A stretch of 64,000 nt of DNA from Magicicada septendecula (Eukaryota > Arthropoda > Insecta > Hemiptera > Cicadidae): the NCBI GenBank assembly GCA_034769895.1, contig CM068369.1, positions 426,089,479-426,153,478 of the forward strand, given 5' to 3'. The position numbers and the translations under genes were made by a program. Below the pieces are notes generated by a model, which ran no database searches, was not told the origin of the DNA, and saw only the letters and a list, made by a program, of their open reading frames with translations. Of this stretch, positions 20,664-32,604 are shown piece after piece. Positions within the stretch are counted from its first letter, which is position 1. The number at the start of each line of letters is the position of its first letter.

Positions 20664-20722
20664 ATATATATGTGTGTATTGCAACGATACGTTTAGCATA
20701 AGTATGCAATACACATATATAT
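20664..20722. repeat. Inverted repeat / hairpin next to a TA tract
   Basis: ATATATATGTGTGTATTGCA (20664-20683) faces TGCAATACACATATATAT (20705-20722). The arms match except for one extra GT, and the spacer is 21 nt. It could be an extruding hairpin or the end of an unknown element; I see no adjacent gene. Confidence 0.6.
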
Positions 20723-20879
20723 TCAACCCCTGACTGAGGTATGATAACATACGAACGCACGTATGAGATGTAAATAATAAAAATAATGTAATAATTAAGT
20801 ATTAGGTATAAGAGATAATAAAAGAAATAAACGTATTAATTAATTTTAAATAAATAAATAATTGTAAGTGAACCTGCAT

Positions 20880-22813
20880 ATGGAATAAAAAGCCTAGTTG
20901 GTTTTTAAACGCAGCGAAGGGGAGAAAGAAACGCACCGACCGACCGGCAAGGGTGACGTCATAGCGACAAGCAGCCGTGTGTGTATCAGTCTGCATGTGT
21001 GTGTTAGTGTTAGAGTGTAAACGAAGAATAAGTTGAATTATGCATACGATTGTGGAAAATTTTACACAGTTTTTTAGGTACTGAACGAAAACCAGAAGTC
21101 ACACGAATCAGAGACATATGTAAAAATAAAGTTGGCGCCTGGCTCTACAATTAGACATTAAGTGGTCCATGATCGTGGGAACCGTTCAGCCACCGTGTGA
21201 AATTTTGCCATAACTTCCATAGTTTACACACCTTAATGTTCATAATTTACATAAGTTAAGTTTAATAATGTACCTAATGATTTGTAAAATAATATTTATG
21301 AAAAAGTGTGTGCTTCATAGAAAGACGTGTAGGTTGTAATTAGCAATTAAATCGACGCACGGACCTGTTCAATTTTGTCCAAACAGTTTCCAACAGGAAT
21401 GGAACGACGGCAGGAGTATAAAACCCCAGCGAGCGACACATGCTTTCTCAGATCATTAACAGACACTACGTGAAATCCACGCATCTCGCAACCGCGAATT
21501 TTATAAAGTTAAGTAATGTTTAAACTGTATTACGTAACTTGAAGTGCGATGAAACCGGCAGTATGTTGGTGAAAGTAGTAGTGAAACACGATTTATTTAA
21601 AAAGACTAGAATATCGTAATCTACGAGGAGTCGTAACGTCGATGAACTTCAAGAAGTCCACGTAGAACTTCGAGACATCCACGAGGGACAAGACGAGGAG
21701 AGGAGAAGAACCAGAGCAAAATACTAGAGGATGCAGGGACAGCCACATGCAGCTACATCCAGCCGTACATCATCACGACCAGAGGTCCACGTCAGAACTC
21801 AGCATCCAGTAGACGGAGAGAGTAATTAAAACGACACAGACAGAGAACGTGATACCGAAGAGGATCCAAAAACTCGAGAGTCCAGATGACGGTAACGACA
21901 CAGTTAAATGGTTGCAGAAATATGCAGGTGAAGTCAGACATTTATTTAATATTATAAATGACCCTGAGGTCTATCAAAAGAAGGCTCTAGATTCCATATA
22001 CAAGTTTACATAAACATTATTATATTTTTATTTTTCATAATGAATAATTTTTCAATAAATGTTCAAAGAATAATTCTCATAAATAAATGGTCAGTATAGA
22101 AACCATATTTTATTATATTTTTATATTGTATTAGATAATTAAATTCAAGTATGAGAGTTACTTAACTTGAAGATTGTTAATTAATTGATACATTAGTAAT
22201 ATAAATTAATTAAAGTAATAGAATGGTCTCTATTAGTATTTTTAATAAATGTTTACTTAATTAATTTTTTATTAAGTGGTATATACTGAAAACCACACTT
22301 GCTAAGACAAGATGAATATTCAATTTCGTACGTGTTAATCACATATTATAATAATATATGTGTTATGTATTATATGTCTATGTAAATATTCCAGGTCATA
22401 TGTGTCTTATGTTTGTGTATAATATGTCTTAGAATATAAGAGATAAGATTTTAACCACGTTATAATTATATTATATTCGTATCGAATATAAGGGTTCAAA
22501 TAATAATTAACCCACACAACAATTAATAATATGATAATTTGAATTTTTTAAATAATAAACAAAATGAATATGATTTTATTAACAAAGTCATACTAATTTC
22601 ACAACCAATACTAAATCCTCTGTACTCTTTACTTGTATTACAATTGTATAACGATATTCACATGCTTATCCACACTCAATCAACTACCAAAGCCTGCGAC
22701 CTAGCTGGGAAACATCAAGGTAAATACTGCAGAAGAAGAGTATACCTTCGAGACGTGGGTAAGTGCGCACAAATGAGTAACAGCATATGTGCAAAAGTAA
22801 GTGTCTAAGAGTA
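20880..22813 (+). repeat. 5' LTR of Gypsy2
   Basis: It aligns with 40467-42425. The true left end may lie upstream of 20880, because the right copy is truncated there. The shared right end is ...GTGTCTAAGAGTA. It contains a TATA box, then a run of short, protein-like open frames between about 21620 and 22013. The last, 21813-22013, has no ATG but encodes 66 codons (including VKWLQKYAGEVRHLFNI), and the LTR copies differ there by an in-frame 9-nt deletion. Confidence 0.82.
21417..21423 (+). promoter_or_regulatory. Probable LTR core promoter (TATAAAA)
   Basis: TATAAAA occurs in a short GC-richer stretch (GGAGTATAAAACCCC) and is kept at 41002-41008 in the other LTR. A TCTCAGATCATT sequence about 25-30 nt downstream could serve as initiator. 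Transcription from here would leave a leader of about 1.4 kb before the primer site. Confidence 0.6.
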
Positions 22814-23162
22814 ACGTTTGATAATAAATGGCTTCCAACGGTGGGGCCCGTCACGAAGAAAAAACAACTTATTGCTAGATATATGTTAATTATCATTACA
22901 AGTAAATGGTGCCCAGAATATAAATCAACTCTAATAAATAATTAGCACAAGTATTGTATAAAGAATCAAGTAATAAGTAATATTACAAATTGTTAAATTT
23001 AAGTACAGAGAAAAAAGAGTTGTGAAATTAAAACTGATAAATAAAATAAATTATAATTAAAGAAATATAGTCACGGTGGACCGATAATTAAAAAATATAA
23101 TTAATATAACGAAGCAGTTAGGACACAATCAGTCAGTCAGGTCACAATCAGTTAGGTCTACA
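22814..23162 (+). other. Gypsy2 primer-binding site and leader
   Basis: TGGCTTCCAACGGTGGGG (22829-22846) resembles the tRNA-Lys primer site used by many Gypsy elements (TGGCGCCCAACGTGGGGC), allowing for substitutions and one inserted base. The following 300 bp are AT-rich with no ORF and lead to the gag ATG. Confidence 0.6.
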
Positions 23163-24786
23163 ATGGCGAAGCCACCAACAATGGACTTCGAAACGATGTT
23201 TAAACGACTGCAAGAGGAGTTGAAAACGAATAGTGAAAAATTAGAAAGTAAATTAGAGAGTAGCAATGCAGAAATTAAAACTCAGTTAGAAAGTAGCAAT
23301 GAAAAATTATAAAGTAATAATGATGAGTTAAAAAATAAATTAGCAAGATTAGAAGATAGTAATACGAGATTAGAAACTCAAGTAGAAGATAGTCGTAATA
23401 GATTAGAAATCACTATTGAAGAAGTAAAAACTCAGTTAGAAAGCAATAATGAAAGGTTAGAAACTAAGATTGATAGTAATAATACGAGGTTAGAAGAGAA
23501 AATAGAACTCGTCAGTAACACTTTGAAAACAGAGCTTACTGCACGCGTTGAAGCTGTCGAACAGCGTGTTCAACAGTCACTTAATGAACAAGCTGTAAAA
23601 ATCGATAGCAAATTCAAAGAACAGCATGAATATACAACACGTGAAACTAAAGAACACATTCGACAACTGGCTGAACAGTGGAATGAAAAATTTAAAATTA
23701 CGAAGCAGGAGCAAGATCTCAGACACAAAGACTTAAATGAGCGCATCCTGGACAACACAAACAGGACAAAGGAACTCACTGTGAGGACCGAGACAGTAGA
23801 ATAGCTGTGGAGGAGGTCACTAGAAAAACTACGCACCACTCCATGGAAATTAACAACATGAAGATGGACTTCAAGAGGAGGTAGAAAAACTACGAGCGGA
23901 AGTCAATATACGACCAAGTGCTATAATGATGTGTGCTGCAAAAGTAGAAGATCGAGAGAATATCAGCTTTAAAGGTAACAAATGGGAGAACCCCATAGAA
24001 TTACAAAAGTGTGAACGAGAAATGGCAACAATAGGAAGCAACCTAAGTGACAGAGACCGTATAGATTTTGTAAGTCGACATTTCCAGGAAACAGCATCCA
24101 AATGGTATACGATTGTTCGGGACCAAACAGAAACGTATGAACAGTTCAAGGCATCCTTCGAAAATTGGTATTGGAATATACATACCCAGAGAGAGGTACG
24201 AGACCAGCTGGAGTATGGGCGGTATTACGTCAACAGCAAATGATCCATGGAAGACTACATTATACAACTCATCGAACGGTGTAAGCATCTTAGACCAAGT
24301 TTCACGGAGCACGAATTAGTATTAAAACTAAGCTATCATTTTGACAGACACATTAGACTCGCCATATATACCCAAGGAGTTAAAACCATTGAGGAACTTC
24401 TTATCCTTGTGACGCAATCATCACAATTTGTTAATAAAGAGTACGAAAGGAGAGACAACCGGCCGCAGCAGCAGCAGTACTCTACACAAAATCCAATACA
24501 ACACAAATCGCCGCAGTTCGAGAAGAAAGAAGAGGAATGGAAAGAATATAAACAACCCTATGAAAAAAGTAACCCGACTCCAAATAAAGGAGCGTACGCA
24601 CATCCATTTACGTCGAAAAAACACGTAAAACTGTACAATGCTAATGTACAAAATATTAACACAAATAATAATCATAATAATAAAAATAATTGTGAAAATA
24701 AAATTGTGCAACAGCCGACACGCCCGTCAACGTCCAAAGAGGAAGGGGGTGATCGTAAAACGCCAATCGACAAGAAAACTGTATGA
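23163..24786 (+). pseudogene. gag: Broken gag of Gypsy2
   Basis: It starts ATG GCG AAG CCA, close to the Gypsy3 start (MAK...MFK). The N-terminal half is a coiled-coil repeat (LESSN and ETQVED-like heptads) interrupted by a TAA at 23310-23312 and a TAG at 23802-23804. The frame then changes. From 23926 the Gag homology region is readable (FVSRHFQETASKWY, REVRDQLEYG), with one in-frame TGA at 24241-24243, to an Asn/Gln-rich tail. No zinc knuckle is seen. It cannot make full Gag. Confidence 0.85.
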
Positions 24787-24822
24787 CTGCAGAAGGGTAA
24801 CAAAACGCCAGCACGGATAGGT

Positions 24823-25740
24823 TTGATAAACGACCTGCACACACATGATTTGCGTGACACCCTAAACAATACAGACACACACCAAAAAATAATGTTAGCT
24901 AAAACCTATTGTCCTATGTTAGGGGGAACAATAAACAATTTAAATATGAAAATTCTTGTTGACGCTGGAAGTGAGGTATCCGTAATCAGCCGGACCTCCA
25001 TCAACAGGAACAGGAACCATTTCAAACATGCACCAGTGTTACTGATCAACAATTATTACATAACAACAGCGACAAAAATTAAACAGATTGCCACACAACA
25101 AATATATGTTAATTTTAAGCGTAATGAACTTGAATGCGATATTCCTATGATAGTAGTAGATAAGCTTACATATGATTGTATCATAGGTATCGATGTATTA
25201 AATAAATTAGGAGCAGTTATTAATTTATAAAACAATTCAATGACGTGCAAAGTTGAGGGGGGGGGACTCTACGTAATTAAATTTGAAGAAAGTCAGAACA
25301 ACTTGGAAGAGGAACAGGAACCAATCGTCATCTTCAGACCAGCTGTAAAACATGCTGCAAGTGACATCAATACACAAGAGGACAATCAACACGAAGGAAT
25401 AGAGTTAATAGAAGATTTGATACAGGAATATCAAGATATATTTAGCGACGTGCCTACAATTACGAATGATTATGAGCACAAGATTCAGGTCACTGATCCT
25501 ACTAAGTTCGTACGGAGGACATATCCAATTCCCATGAAATATGCGGAACTAGTCGACGAGGAAATCAGAAGAATGTTGGATAACGGCATAATAGCAGGTC
25601 CAACAGCAGCTTCATCAATCCTCTCGTTGTCGTCAAAAAGAAGACGGACGAAATAAGACTGTGTTTCTAAATACAGAATCTAAATACATGCGGAATCTAA
25701 ATAGTGTCGTCGAAAAGGATTTTGATTGTGCACTGAATAT
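24823..25740 (+). pseudogene. pol: Protease and start of RT of Gypsy2, truncated by an insertion
   Basis: Protease has ILVDAGSEVSVIS, where DAG replaces the usual DTG or DSG, and a YDCIIGIDVL C-terminal motif. A TAA at 25228-25230 ends this frame. After a short gap the linker and the beginning of RT follow (RRTYPIPMKYAELVDEEIRRM). A frameshift lies before the PLVVVKKK and RLC motifs. The stretch up to CALNI at 25740 is RT sequence and resumes at 27772 as IEELFNKC. Confidence 0.82.
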
Positions 25741-27771
25741 TGTAACGTAGCGGTTTTTGTAGAGGTTTTAGCGAAAACTTTGTATGTTGCTTATTGGGTG
25801 TTCATCTTATTTAATTAAGCTCCCAATGTTGTGTATGCCAATCTGTAACGTACTGCCTTGATATATTAAAGTTTCCGCCTCTCCGCAGTCGCCACTTATG
25901 AATTATAATGACCAAAGTTTAAAAAATAAAGTATTTTGTAATGTTACTCAATCAAAAGCCGAAATCGAGAGTGTGTGATTTGGGGTCAAGTAGGGAAGTT
26001 GTTCAGCCTTATGAGGAAGAGAGAGTAAGTACCGATTATTTACACTCGGTTTAGATGATTTCTGAAATTTTTCAAATTGTTTGCTGTGATTTAAATCAGC
26101 TGATTGTGAGACGAGTTTCCACGCATAGTTCAACCAGCCTACACTATGGCAAAATATGACCCGATGGATCGATCTCTTCTATTTTTGTGCTGAAATCTAT
26201 TACAACTACCCACTACAAAAAATATAACACATTTTTATTATTCAATATCATTTTTCAATAATATTTATTATTTATATTATGGTTTTTGTTTTCCTGCCAC
26301 CAAAATACAAGTATCACAATCGATCTTTACTTAATTAAAACATAATATCGACTTCCTCGAGTAAACATGGAATTGTCCAAAAAAAAAATATATGGTTTTG
26401 TTTACCAAATTTTATACTATTTTTTAAAACATCAATCAATATATAATTCTTTTTATTTCCCCAGGGTTAAGGGTAAGTTCTTTTTGTTATGAGATGGTCA
26501 GAAATGGATAATAATACTACGCTTTACAAATACCGAAAAATATTAAAAATTTTGTTTATCTTTCATTTATTACGTAGTTCCAGAAATGTCCGTAAGAGAG
26601 CAGCGTGCGTTTGTTTACTTGAGAACATGTGATTAATTTTGACTAGTTTTTTGTTCTATATCACCATTCGGAATGCGTTTTCTTCGTTAACTATTAAATG
26701 AAATGTTTATATTACCTCTCTTCTTATAGTTCTTACTGGAATGAAGCCTTTTCTCTAGTGAGGTCCGTCTTGAGTTGTAATTTCATTACCGTCTGGCCCA
26801 TATTCTATCGTCAACTTGAAACATAGCGAAACTAGGCCGAATCATCAGAAGGGTTTTCTTTCACTGTTTATTATGGAGTATAACCATTTAATTTTGATAA
26901 ATAAGGTAGGATTATATAGTGTTCATATTGCTTTTTAATTTTGTACTAATTTTACACTTCTCCAAAGTTTCAAAAAGGATATTTTAATAGAATTGTGGTA
27001 GCATCATTTTGTCAACTCGCCAGGTTTAATTTCCCAATTTTTTTTTTTTTTAACAATACTTGTTATTCTCATCACTCTTAGTAACCCATAATATTTTTAT
27101 TATACAGGCAGTTTGTAATTATTATAAATTTATATTTTATTTACCGAAAAATAATTCTTTTTAATTCCGGTTTCTTTCCCAATTTGGTTTACATAATAGG
27201 TTTCTGTTCATTTTCTTATGACCTTGTATATAAGTATTTAATATTTTTATTATCTTTAAATGAATTTATATATTATTTATTAGTCTCTCATAGTATTCCT
27301 ACACTGCACTACTTCCTTCTGCCATTTCCCTCATATAGTATTATTTTAATTTTTTATTATCATTTGATATTTAAATCTTTTATGTTTTTTAAAACGAACC
27401 CTGGGTTATCTTATACTATAACACAAATATTTGCAAAAATATAAAATTAACTTAGGTATTAAACTTGGTTGTCTACACAATATAAATATTACAATAAATT
27501 AATAAAATACAGAATCAGTTAGTAGCATTATAGTCTACTATCATAGTTTTATAATTCCCAAACCTACAGCACAATTCTATAATAAGTTACCTTCACTTTC
27601 ACTTTTTACCTCAATGGGTACACTATAACTCACTTGTCACTGTATATCACTCAAATTGTTTATAATGTTTAGTGATATACTTTAATTTTGAGCTAGTTAT
27701 AGGTTACCCATTTCTGACCTTTATGTTCTTACATGATTTAATTTTTTGGGACCGGGTTATGTAACGTTACA
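25741..27771. repeat. Solo LTR (about 2.03 kb) inside the Gypsy2 RT gene
   Basis: It begins TGTAACGT and ends ACGTTACA, an 8-bp perfect terminal inverted repeat, and is flanked by ATAT (25737-25740 and 27772-27775). Removing it together with one ATAT makes the RT reading continuous from CALNI to EELFNKC. TG...CA ends and a 4-bp duplication fit an LTR of the Ty3/Gypsy kind left after recombination. It has no ORF of note. A non-autonomous DNA element is the alternative. Confidence 0.75.
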
Positions 27772-30004
27772 ATATTGAAGAATTGTTTAACAAATGTCAA
27801 GGAGCATAATCTAACCAAGTTAGACTTGACTTCGTCGTTTTGGCAAATTCCCATTCGTAAACAAGATCACAAATACACCGCATTCCTGTACAAGAACAAA
27901 AGCTACCAACATCGAGTAGTACCCTTTGGATTGAGTACAAGCCTCGCAGCAATTGTAAAGTGTTTGGAAAATGCACTAGGACCAGAGGTGGAACCATACA
28001 CCATGATCTTCGTGGACAACATCCTTGTAATCTCAACAACGTTGGAAGAACACCTTCAGCATCTGAACACTATATTTCAAAAGTTCAGAGACGCTAATCT
28101 CTCTCTGAAGTTAGAGAAGTGCGAATTTATTATAACTTCAATAAAATTCTTAGGTCACATAATATCTGACAAGGGAATACAAACAGACCCTTGCAAGCTA
28201 AAGAGCATAACGGAGTTCCCAAGACCCAAGAACATAAAAGGGTTAAGAGCATTCCTAGGACTCACGGGATACTACCGACGTTTTTCATCATTATATGCAG
28301 AGAAAATCCAACCACTTCTAGAACTCACTAGAAAAGAAAGCAAATGGAAATGGGAGCTACATCATGAAGAAGCATTCCGTGAAGTGAACAATTTATTTCT
28401 ACATAACATTATGCTGCATCACCCACAACGACAAGGACGATTTATAATCTACGCAGATCCCAGTGACTATGCAGTAGGGAGTGTCCTGTATCAAGAAGAT
28501 AAACACGGAGAGCTACGAGTCATCGCATACGCCAGTTGAGTCTTCAAAGGAGCAGAAAAACACTACTGTACGTCAGAAAAGGAAATCTTAGTGATAGTAT
28601 ACGCCTTGAAGCAGTTTCGTTATTATGTGTATGGAACACACTTTGAGATACACACGGATCATCAAGCGCTTTCATTTTTATTAAGTTGTAAAGCAACAAA
28701 TCCATGACTAATGAGATGGATACCGGCCATACAAGAGTATTCATTCACAATAAAATATTGTAAAGACTCGGATAATATAATTGCTGACACCCTAAGTCGT
28801 TATCCACCACAAGAGACACGAGAAACTCATGAAGCTAAGTGGAACGATGTTAGAATATTAAACATTACGTATCAAACAGATGATAAAGTTAAATATCTGT
28901 TAAACAATATAGCAAATGAACAAAACAAAGACCTTCAAATAAGTCACATAAAGTTATCACCACTATCTAGTAGATATACAATAAAAAATAGTATATTGTA
29001 CAAACTCATCAATTATGATTGGAAAATAGTCCTATCACCAGAGATGCTAAAAACACTAATTATACAATGTCATCAAAGTTTAGCACATGCGTCTGCTTTA
29101 AAATGTCAGTTAGCTTTAAAGGAAGACTTCATTTTGAATAATATGTTTAGAAGAATAAAACCAATCTTAAAAGGATGCTACGACTGTCAAACAGCCCGAC
29201 ATCTGAATCTTCACACCTACGTAGATATGCAAAATAACAAGACACAGGAAAAGGGAGAATTAGTAGCAGTGGACTTCCTGGACCCATTTCCGAGAGGTAT
29301 TCACGGGGGTACAAAACACATACTTGTATGTATGGATGTGTTCACCAAGGCAGTTCGACTCTACGCTATTCGAAGACCCACCACTAAAAGTGTACTGAAT
29401 GTCATACTACGCAAATACGTACCAAAGTATGGTCAAATCAAAAAGATATTGAGTGACCAAGGTAAACAATTTCAAAATAAAGCATGGGCAGGAACGCTAA
29501 CTCAGCATGGCATACAGCCAGTGTTAACGTCAATACAACACCCACAAGGAAACCTTGCTGAAAGGGTAAATAAAGAGTTAGGAAAACATTTACGCATCTA
29601 CTGTACTGAACAACATAACCGATGGGCAGAGTACATATCATTTTTTGAACAAGCTATAAATGCTACATACAGTGAAGCTATGGGATATACACCGGTGGAA
29701 CTGGAAACGAATAAAAAACCTAATAGATTCTGGTCAAAAAACATTGATAAACATCCAAACCAAAACCTGCAAATTCCATTGAGTCACAAGTACGACAATG
29801 CGAAGAAGAGGATGGAAAAACTTGGAGAAAAGAGGATCGAGAGGTTCAACAGAATGCACAAACTCATCACATTCCATGAAGGAGAGAGAGTACTACTAAG
29901 AAGCAATCCAGTGGGAAAACGAATCGACAATACAGCAAAGAAACTATTCAGACTGTACGAGGGACCCTACTTACTACAAAGAAGGAAAGGACGACACACC
30001 TTTA
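27772..30004 (+). pseudogene. pol: RT, RNase H and integrase remnant of Gypsy2
   Basis: RT shows LDLTSSFWQIP, VPFGLSTSLAA and FVDN, where the second catalytic Asp of the usual FVDD is Asn. RNase H shows YADPSDYAVG. In-frame TGA codons lie at 28537-28539 and 28705-28707, both where relatives have Arg, as CGA to TGA changes would produce. Integrase has the H/C zinc finger (CHQSLAHAS to CYDC) and core acidic residues in VDFLDPFPRG, ILSDQGKQF and NLAERVNKELG. The GPYLLQRR module is cut by the array LTR at 30005. It is not functional. Confidence 0.88.
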
Positions 30005-31286
30005 TGTGACAGTACAGAAATACCTGTTACCATAAAAATGGGATTCAGGAAAATTTTATTGTAAATTTTATTCTGATCATAAATGTTAACAAGGGCTAAG
30101 TTAGTTTTGCACAAGTCCCAATAGATACGCAGATTCACAAGAGGGGAGCTGAGCCAAGGTCATCGTGGTACGAGCAGAAATTAATATGTGTAATGGCGGC
30201 ATAAGCGAAACGAACTAATAATACGAACTTTTCATTGGTCCACAAAGCCAGATCGTCATACATAAACAATGACGGCGTGAAAACAAATACGTATGAACCA
30301 GGGCGGTGGCTATAGAACAATGCACAATGACGTCAGACGCAACCACTTACATAACAATTGCGTCTGAAATAGTCCCAGTCGTCCATAACAGTTCACCGAG
30401 CACACCTGCTCGACCAGTGCAGTGGGCAGATTTTGCCATAAAATGCAGTAATTGTTTTCAAAATGCAATAATCAGTTAAAATGTAATCATTAACAATAAT
30501 GTAGAATCAGTGGACAACCAATATGAGAATTCAGTAAATTGAGTGCACTAAAAGAACAGTAAAGGTTCGGCCGAACACCTGCCAACCACCATGGGAGTCT
30601 TCTGAGGAGTCTACGCCGCATCAAATTCAGGAAAACCCTTCTTAAATTTCTTTTCTAAATTTAAAAATATAAAAGATGAGCTCAGATCAGAATAAATAAC
30701 CAAGTGTTCAATATTACAGTATGATTGAGAGTGACAGAGAGAGAGTGAAAGTGACCGTTGGCCAACCTTAAATAAGTTATATTTGGGGCGTTGGTTTGTG
30801 TACAATTACAGAGTAATCATTAAAGTCATAGAAATAAATAAGAAATTGAAAGTAACTGCAGTACAGAATTTAAAAAGAATTATTTTAAAGAAAGCAAAAG
30901 CACATGCATATAGCATTAAACGCACGGCGAAAGCAGAAATAAGGTAGCCGCCATTTTGAAAATTAATAATCGTTGTTGACTCTCATTGTTTATAACCTAT
31001 AGCGCAAGTAACTGAATAAAATAGAATTTACTATCCTCATGTTGTGTAAATGGTTATTTCAATACCCCGAAAACCTCTGTCTTTTCTGCTTAACGCAACC
31101 TTGGACCCAAAAGCCTAATGAACTCAACAAAACTGAGCACGTGTTTCACCGGATGTGTGGTAAATTATGCAAATCCTATAATAATTAATTATCATACACT
31201 TATTATTATTATTAAGTATTTGTTGAGAAGTAGGGAGAACGTCACAGATGTCGCCCAGAACTAGGGACTTAATTCAGAACGTCACA
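30005..31286 (+). repeat. LTR1 of the tandem array
   Basis: It starts TGTGAC and most likely ends GTCACA, a 6-bp inverted repeat. GTCACA occurs twice, at 31241-31246 and 31281-31286, so the LTR is 1242 or 1282 bp. Its first bases supply the stop codon that now ends the Gypsy2 pol frame. Confidence 0.82.
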
Positions 31287-31306
31287 GATGGCACCCGAAC
31301 AGGGAC
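31241..31306 (+). promoter_or_regulatory. Duplicated tRNA-Lys primer-binding site
   Basis: TGGCACCCGAACAGGGAC at 31289-31306 matches 17 of 18 bases of the tRNA-Lys3 primer site, two bases after GTCACA. Forty bases upstream a diverged copy of the same module occurs (GTCACAGATGTCGCCCAGAA...AGGGAC). Only the second copy keeps a good primer match. Confidence 0.8.
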
Positions 31307-31464
31307 TTTGTATAAAATTAAAATTATATAAATAAGCAAAAAAGTAGAGGTAGACGGGTAGATAAATACACATAACAGTAGAGGTTATCTAGGTAGGTTA
31401 TGTGTGGTATGAAGAGAATTGTATAACAATTAAGATAGAATTTATTACTATCAGTACAATAAAA

Positions 31465-32604
31465 ATGGCAGATAACAACGAAAGCATTAATGTAGAAAAC
31501 ACAGCAACAGAATCATTGGTGTTAAACGAACCACAGGCGAACTCAACGCCTATTATAAACAATAAAGTTTCGTTAGAAGATCTTTTTCAGTTAATGAATA
31601 TACAGAATGGTCAATTAAATAATAAATTAAACCAATTTGAGGATAAATTTAATGACATTAAAAAAGAAATTAAGAACCAAAGCTGTCATTATGACAAAAG
31701 ATTAAGTGAAATAAAGACACGGTTAGACAAAAAAATAGAATTAGAAAATAAGAAATTAGAATTAGACAAATTAGAATTGAACAAAGAGGACAAGGTAAGT
31801 AGTAGTGGAAATGACGATAAAATAAATAAAAATGTAGTAATAGGAGATAATCGTGTGGAGGTTGGTAGTAATAATGAGGTTTTATGGGGAATAGAATATG
31901 ATAATAAGGGAATGATAGTGTGTTTTGAAGGTTTAAAGAGAGTGCGTAGAGAAGGTATAATTGTAGGGGAATTGCAGGGGTTAGATTTTTCCCTTAATGG
32001 TGTATTTGGGGGTGATGTATATGTTTTTAGGAAGGACGAGAGTGCCTTCGATGTAGATTTGGGAGACAAAAGGTCTGAAAATAGTTGTCCCTGGATTTTT
32101 TGTGCACCTGATAGGTGGTGCGAGAATAAAGTTGTAGTGTCCCCTGCATATATTGAGAGAGAGAATGTAGCTTGGTCTGATAGAGAGAGATGTTTTAAAA
32201 GTGAGAGGTATTGTAATAGAAAAAGAGAAGTAGAGATTTTTAAGATAAGCAGAGATTATGAAGAGTTTATGGGAAGGTTAGGAGCAGAAATGATATATAA
32301 TAAATATAATAAGTACTTACCTTGGGTTGAAGCTGATATAGCAGCAGTGGGAGATGATGTTGATAAAGATGACTTTATAACTTACCTGATTGTAACAGAA
32401 TATACCAAAGGCGACATGACCATACTCGATCGTGACAAATTATATGAGATAGTAATATGGAATAAGCATATTAATTTAAATAGTATTGTGGAAATATATG
32501 AAGAATTAGGTAAGTATTATATTGATTGTAATAATATAAGACATTCAATATTAAACCATGTATATAGTTTTAAGGTAAGACTATTATTTGACGATGGAGG
32601 TTAA
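31465..32604 (+). CDS. 379-residue Gag-like protein of unknown function, unit 1
   Basis: The ATG at 31465 (MADNNESINVENT) is preferred over the upstream GTG at 31402. Residues about 36-110 form a Lys/Glu/Leu-rich coiled coil (LEDLFQLMNIQNGQ onward), like the N-terminal part of the neighbouring Gag proteins. After an Asn/Ser linker, residues about 135-379 look like a folded domain with scattered Trp and Cys (CPWIFCAPDRWC, then RCFKSERYC) and an acidic end. There is no CCHC knuckle and no protease, RT or integrase motif. I do not recognise the C-terminal half. Position after the primer site suggests a structural or RNA-packaging role. The ORF is intact. Confidence 0.75.
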   Translation: MADNNESINVENTATESLVLNEPQANSTPIINNKVSLEDLFQLMNIQNGQLNNKLNQFEDKFNDIKKEIKNQSCHYDKRLSEIKTRLDKKIELENKKLELDKLELNKEDKVSSSGNDDKINKNVVIGDNRVEVGSNNEVLWGIEYDNKGMIVCFEGLKRVRREGIIVGELQGLDFSLNGVFGGDVYVFRKDESAFDVDLGDKRSENSCPWIFCAPDRWCENKVVVSPAYIERENVAWSDRERCFKSERYCNRKREVEIFKISRDYEEFMGRLGAEMIYNKYNKYLPWVEADIAAVGDDVDKDDFITYLIVTEYTKGDMTILDRDKLYEIVIWNKHINLNSIVEIYEELGKYYIDCNNIRHSILNHVYSFKVRLLFDDGG

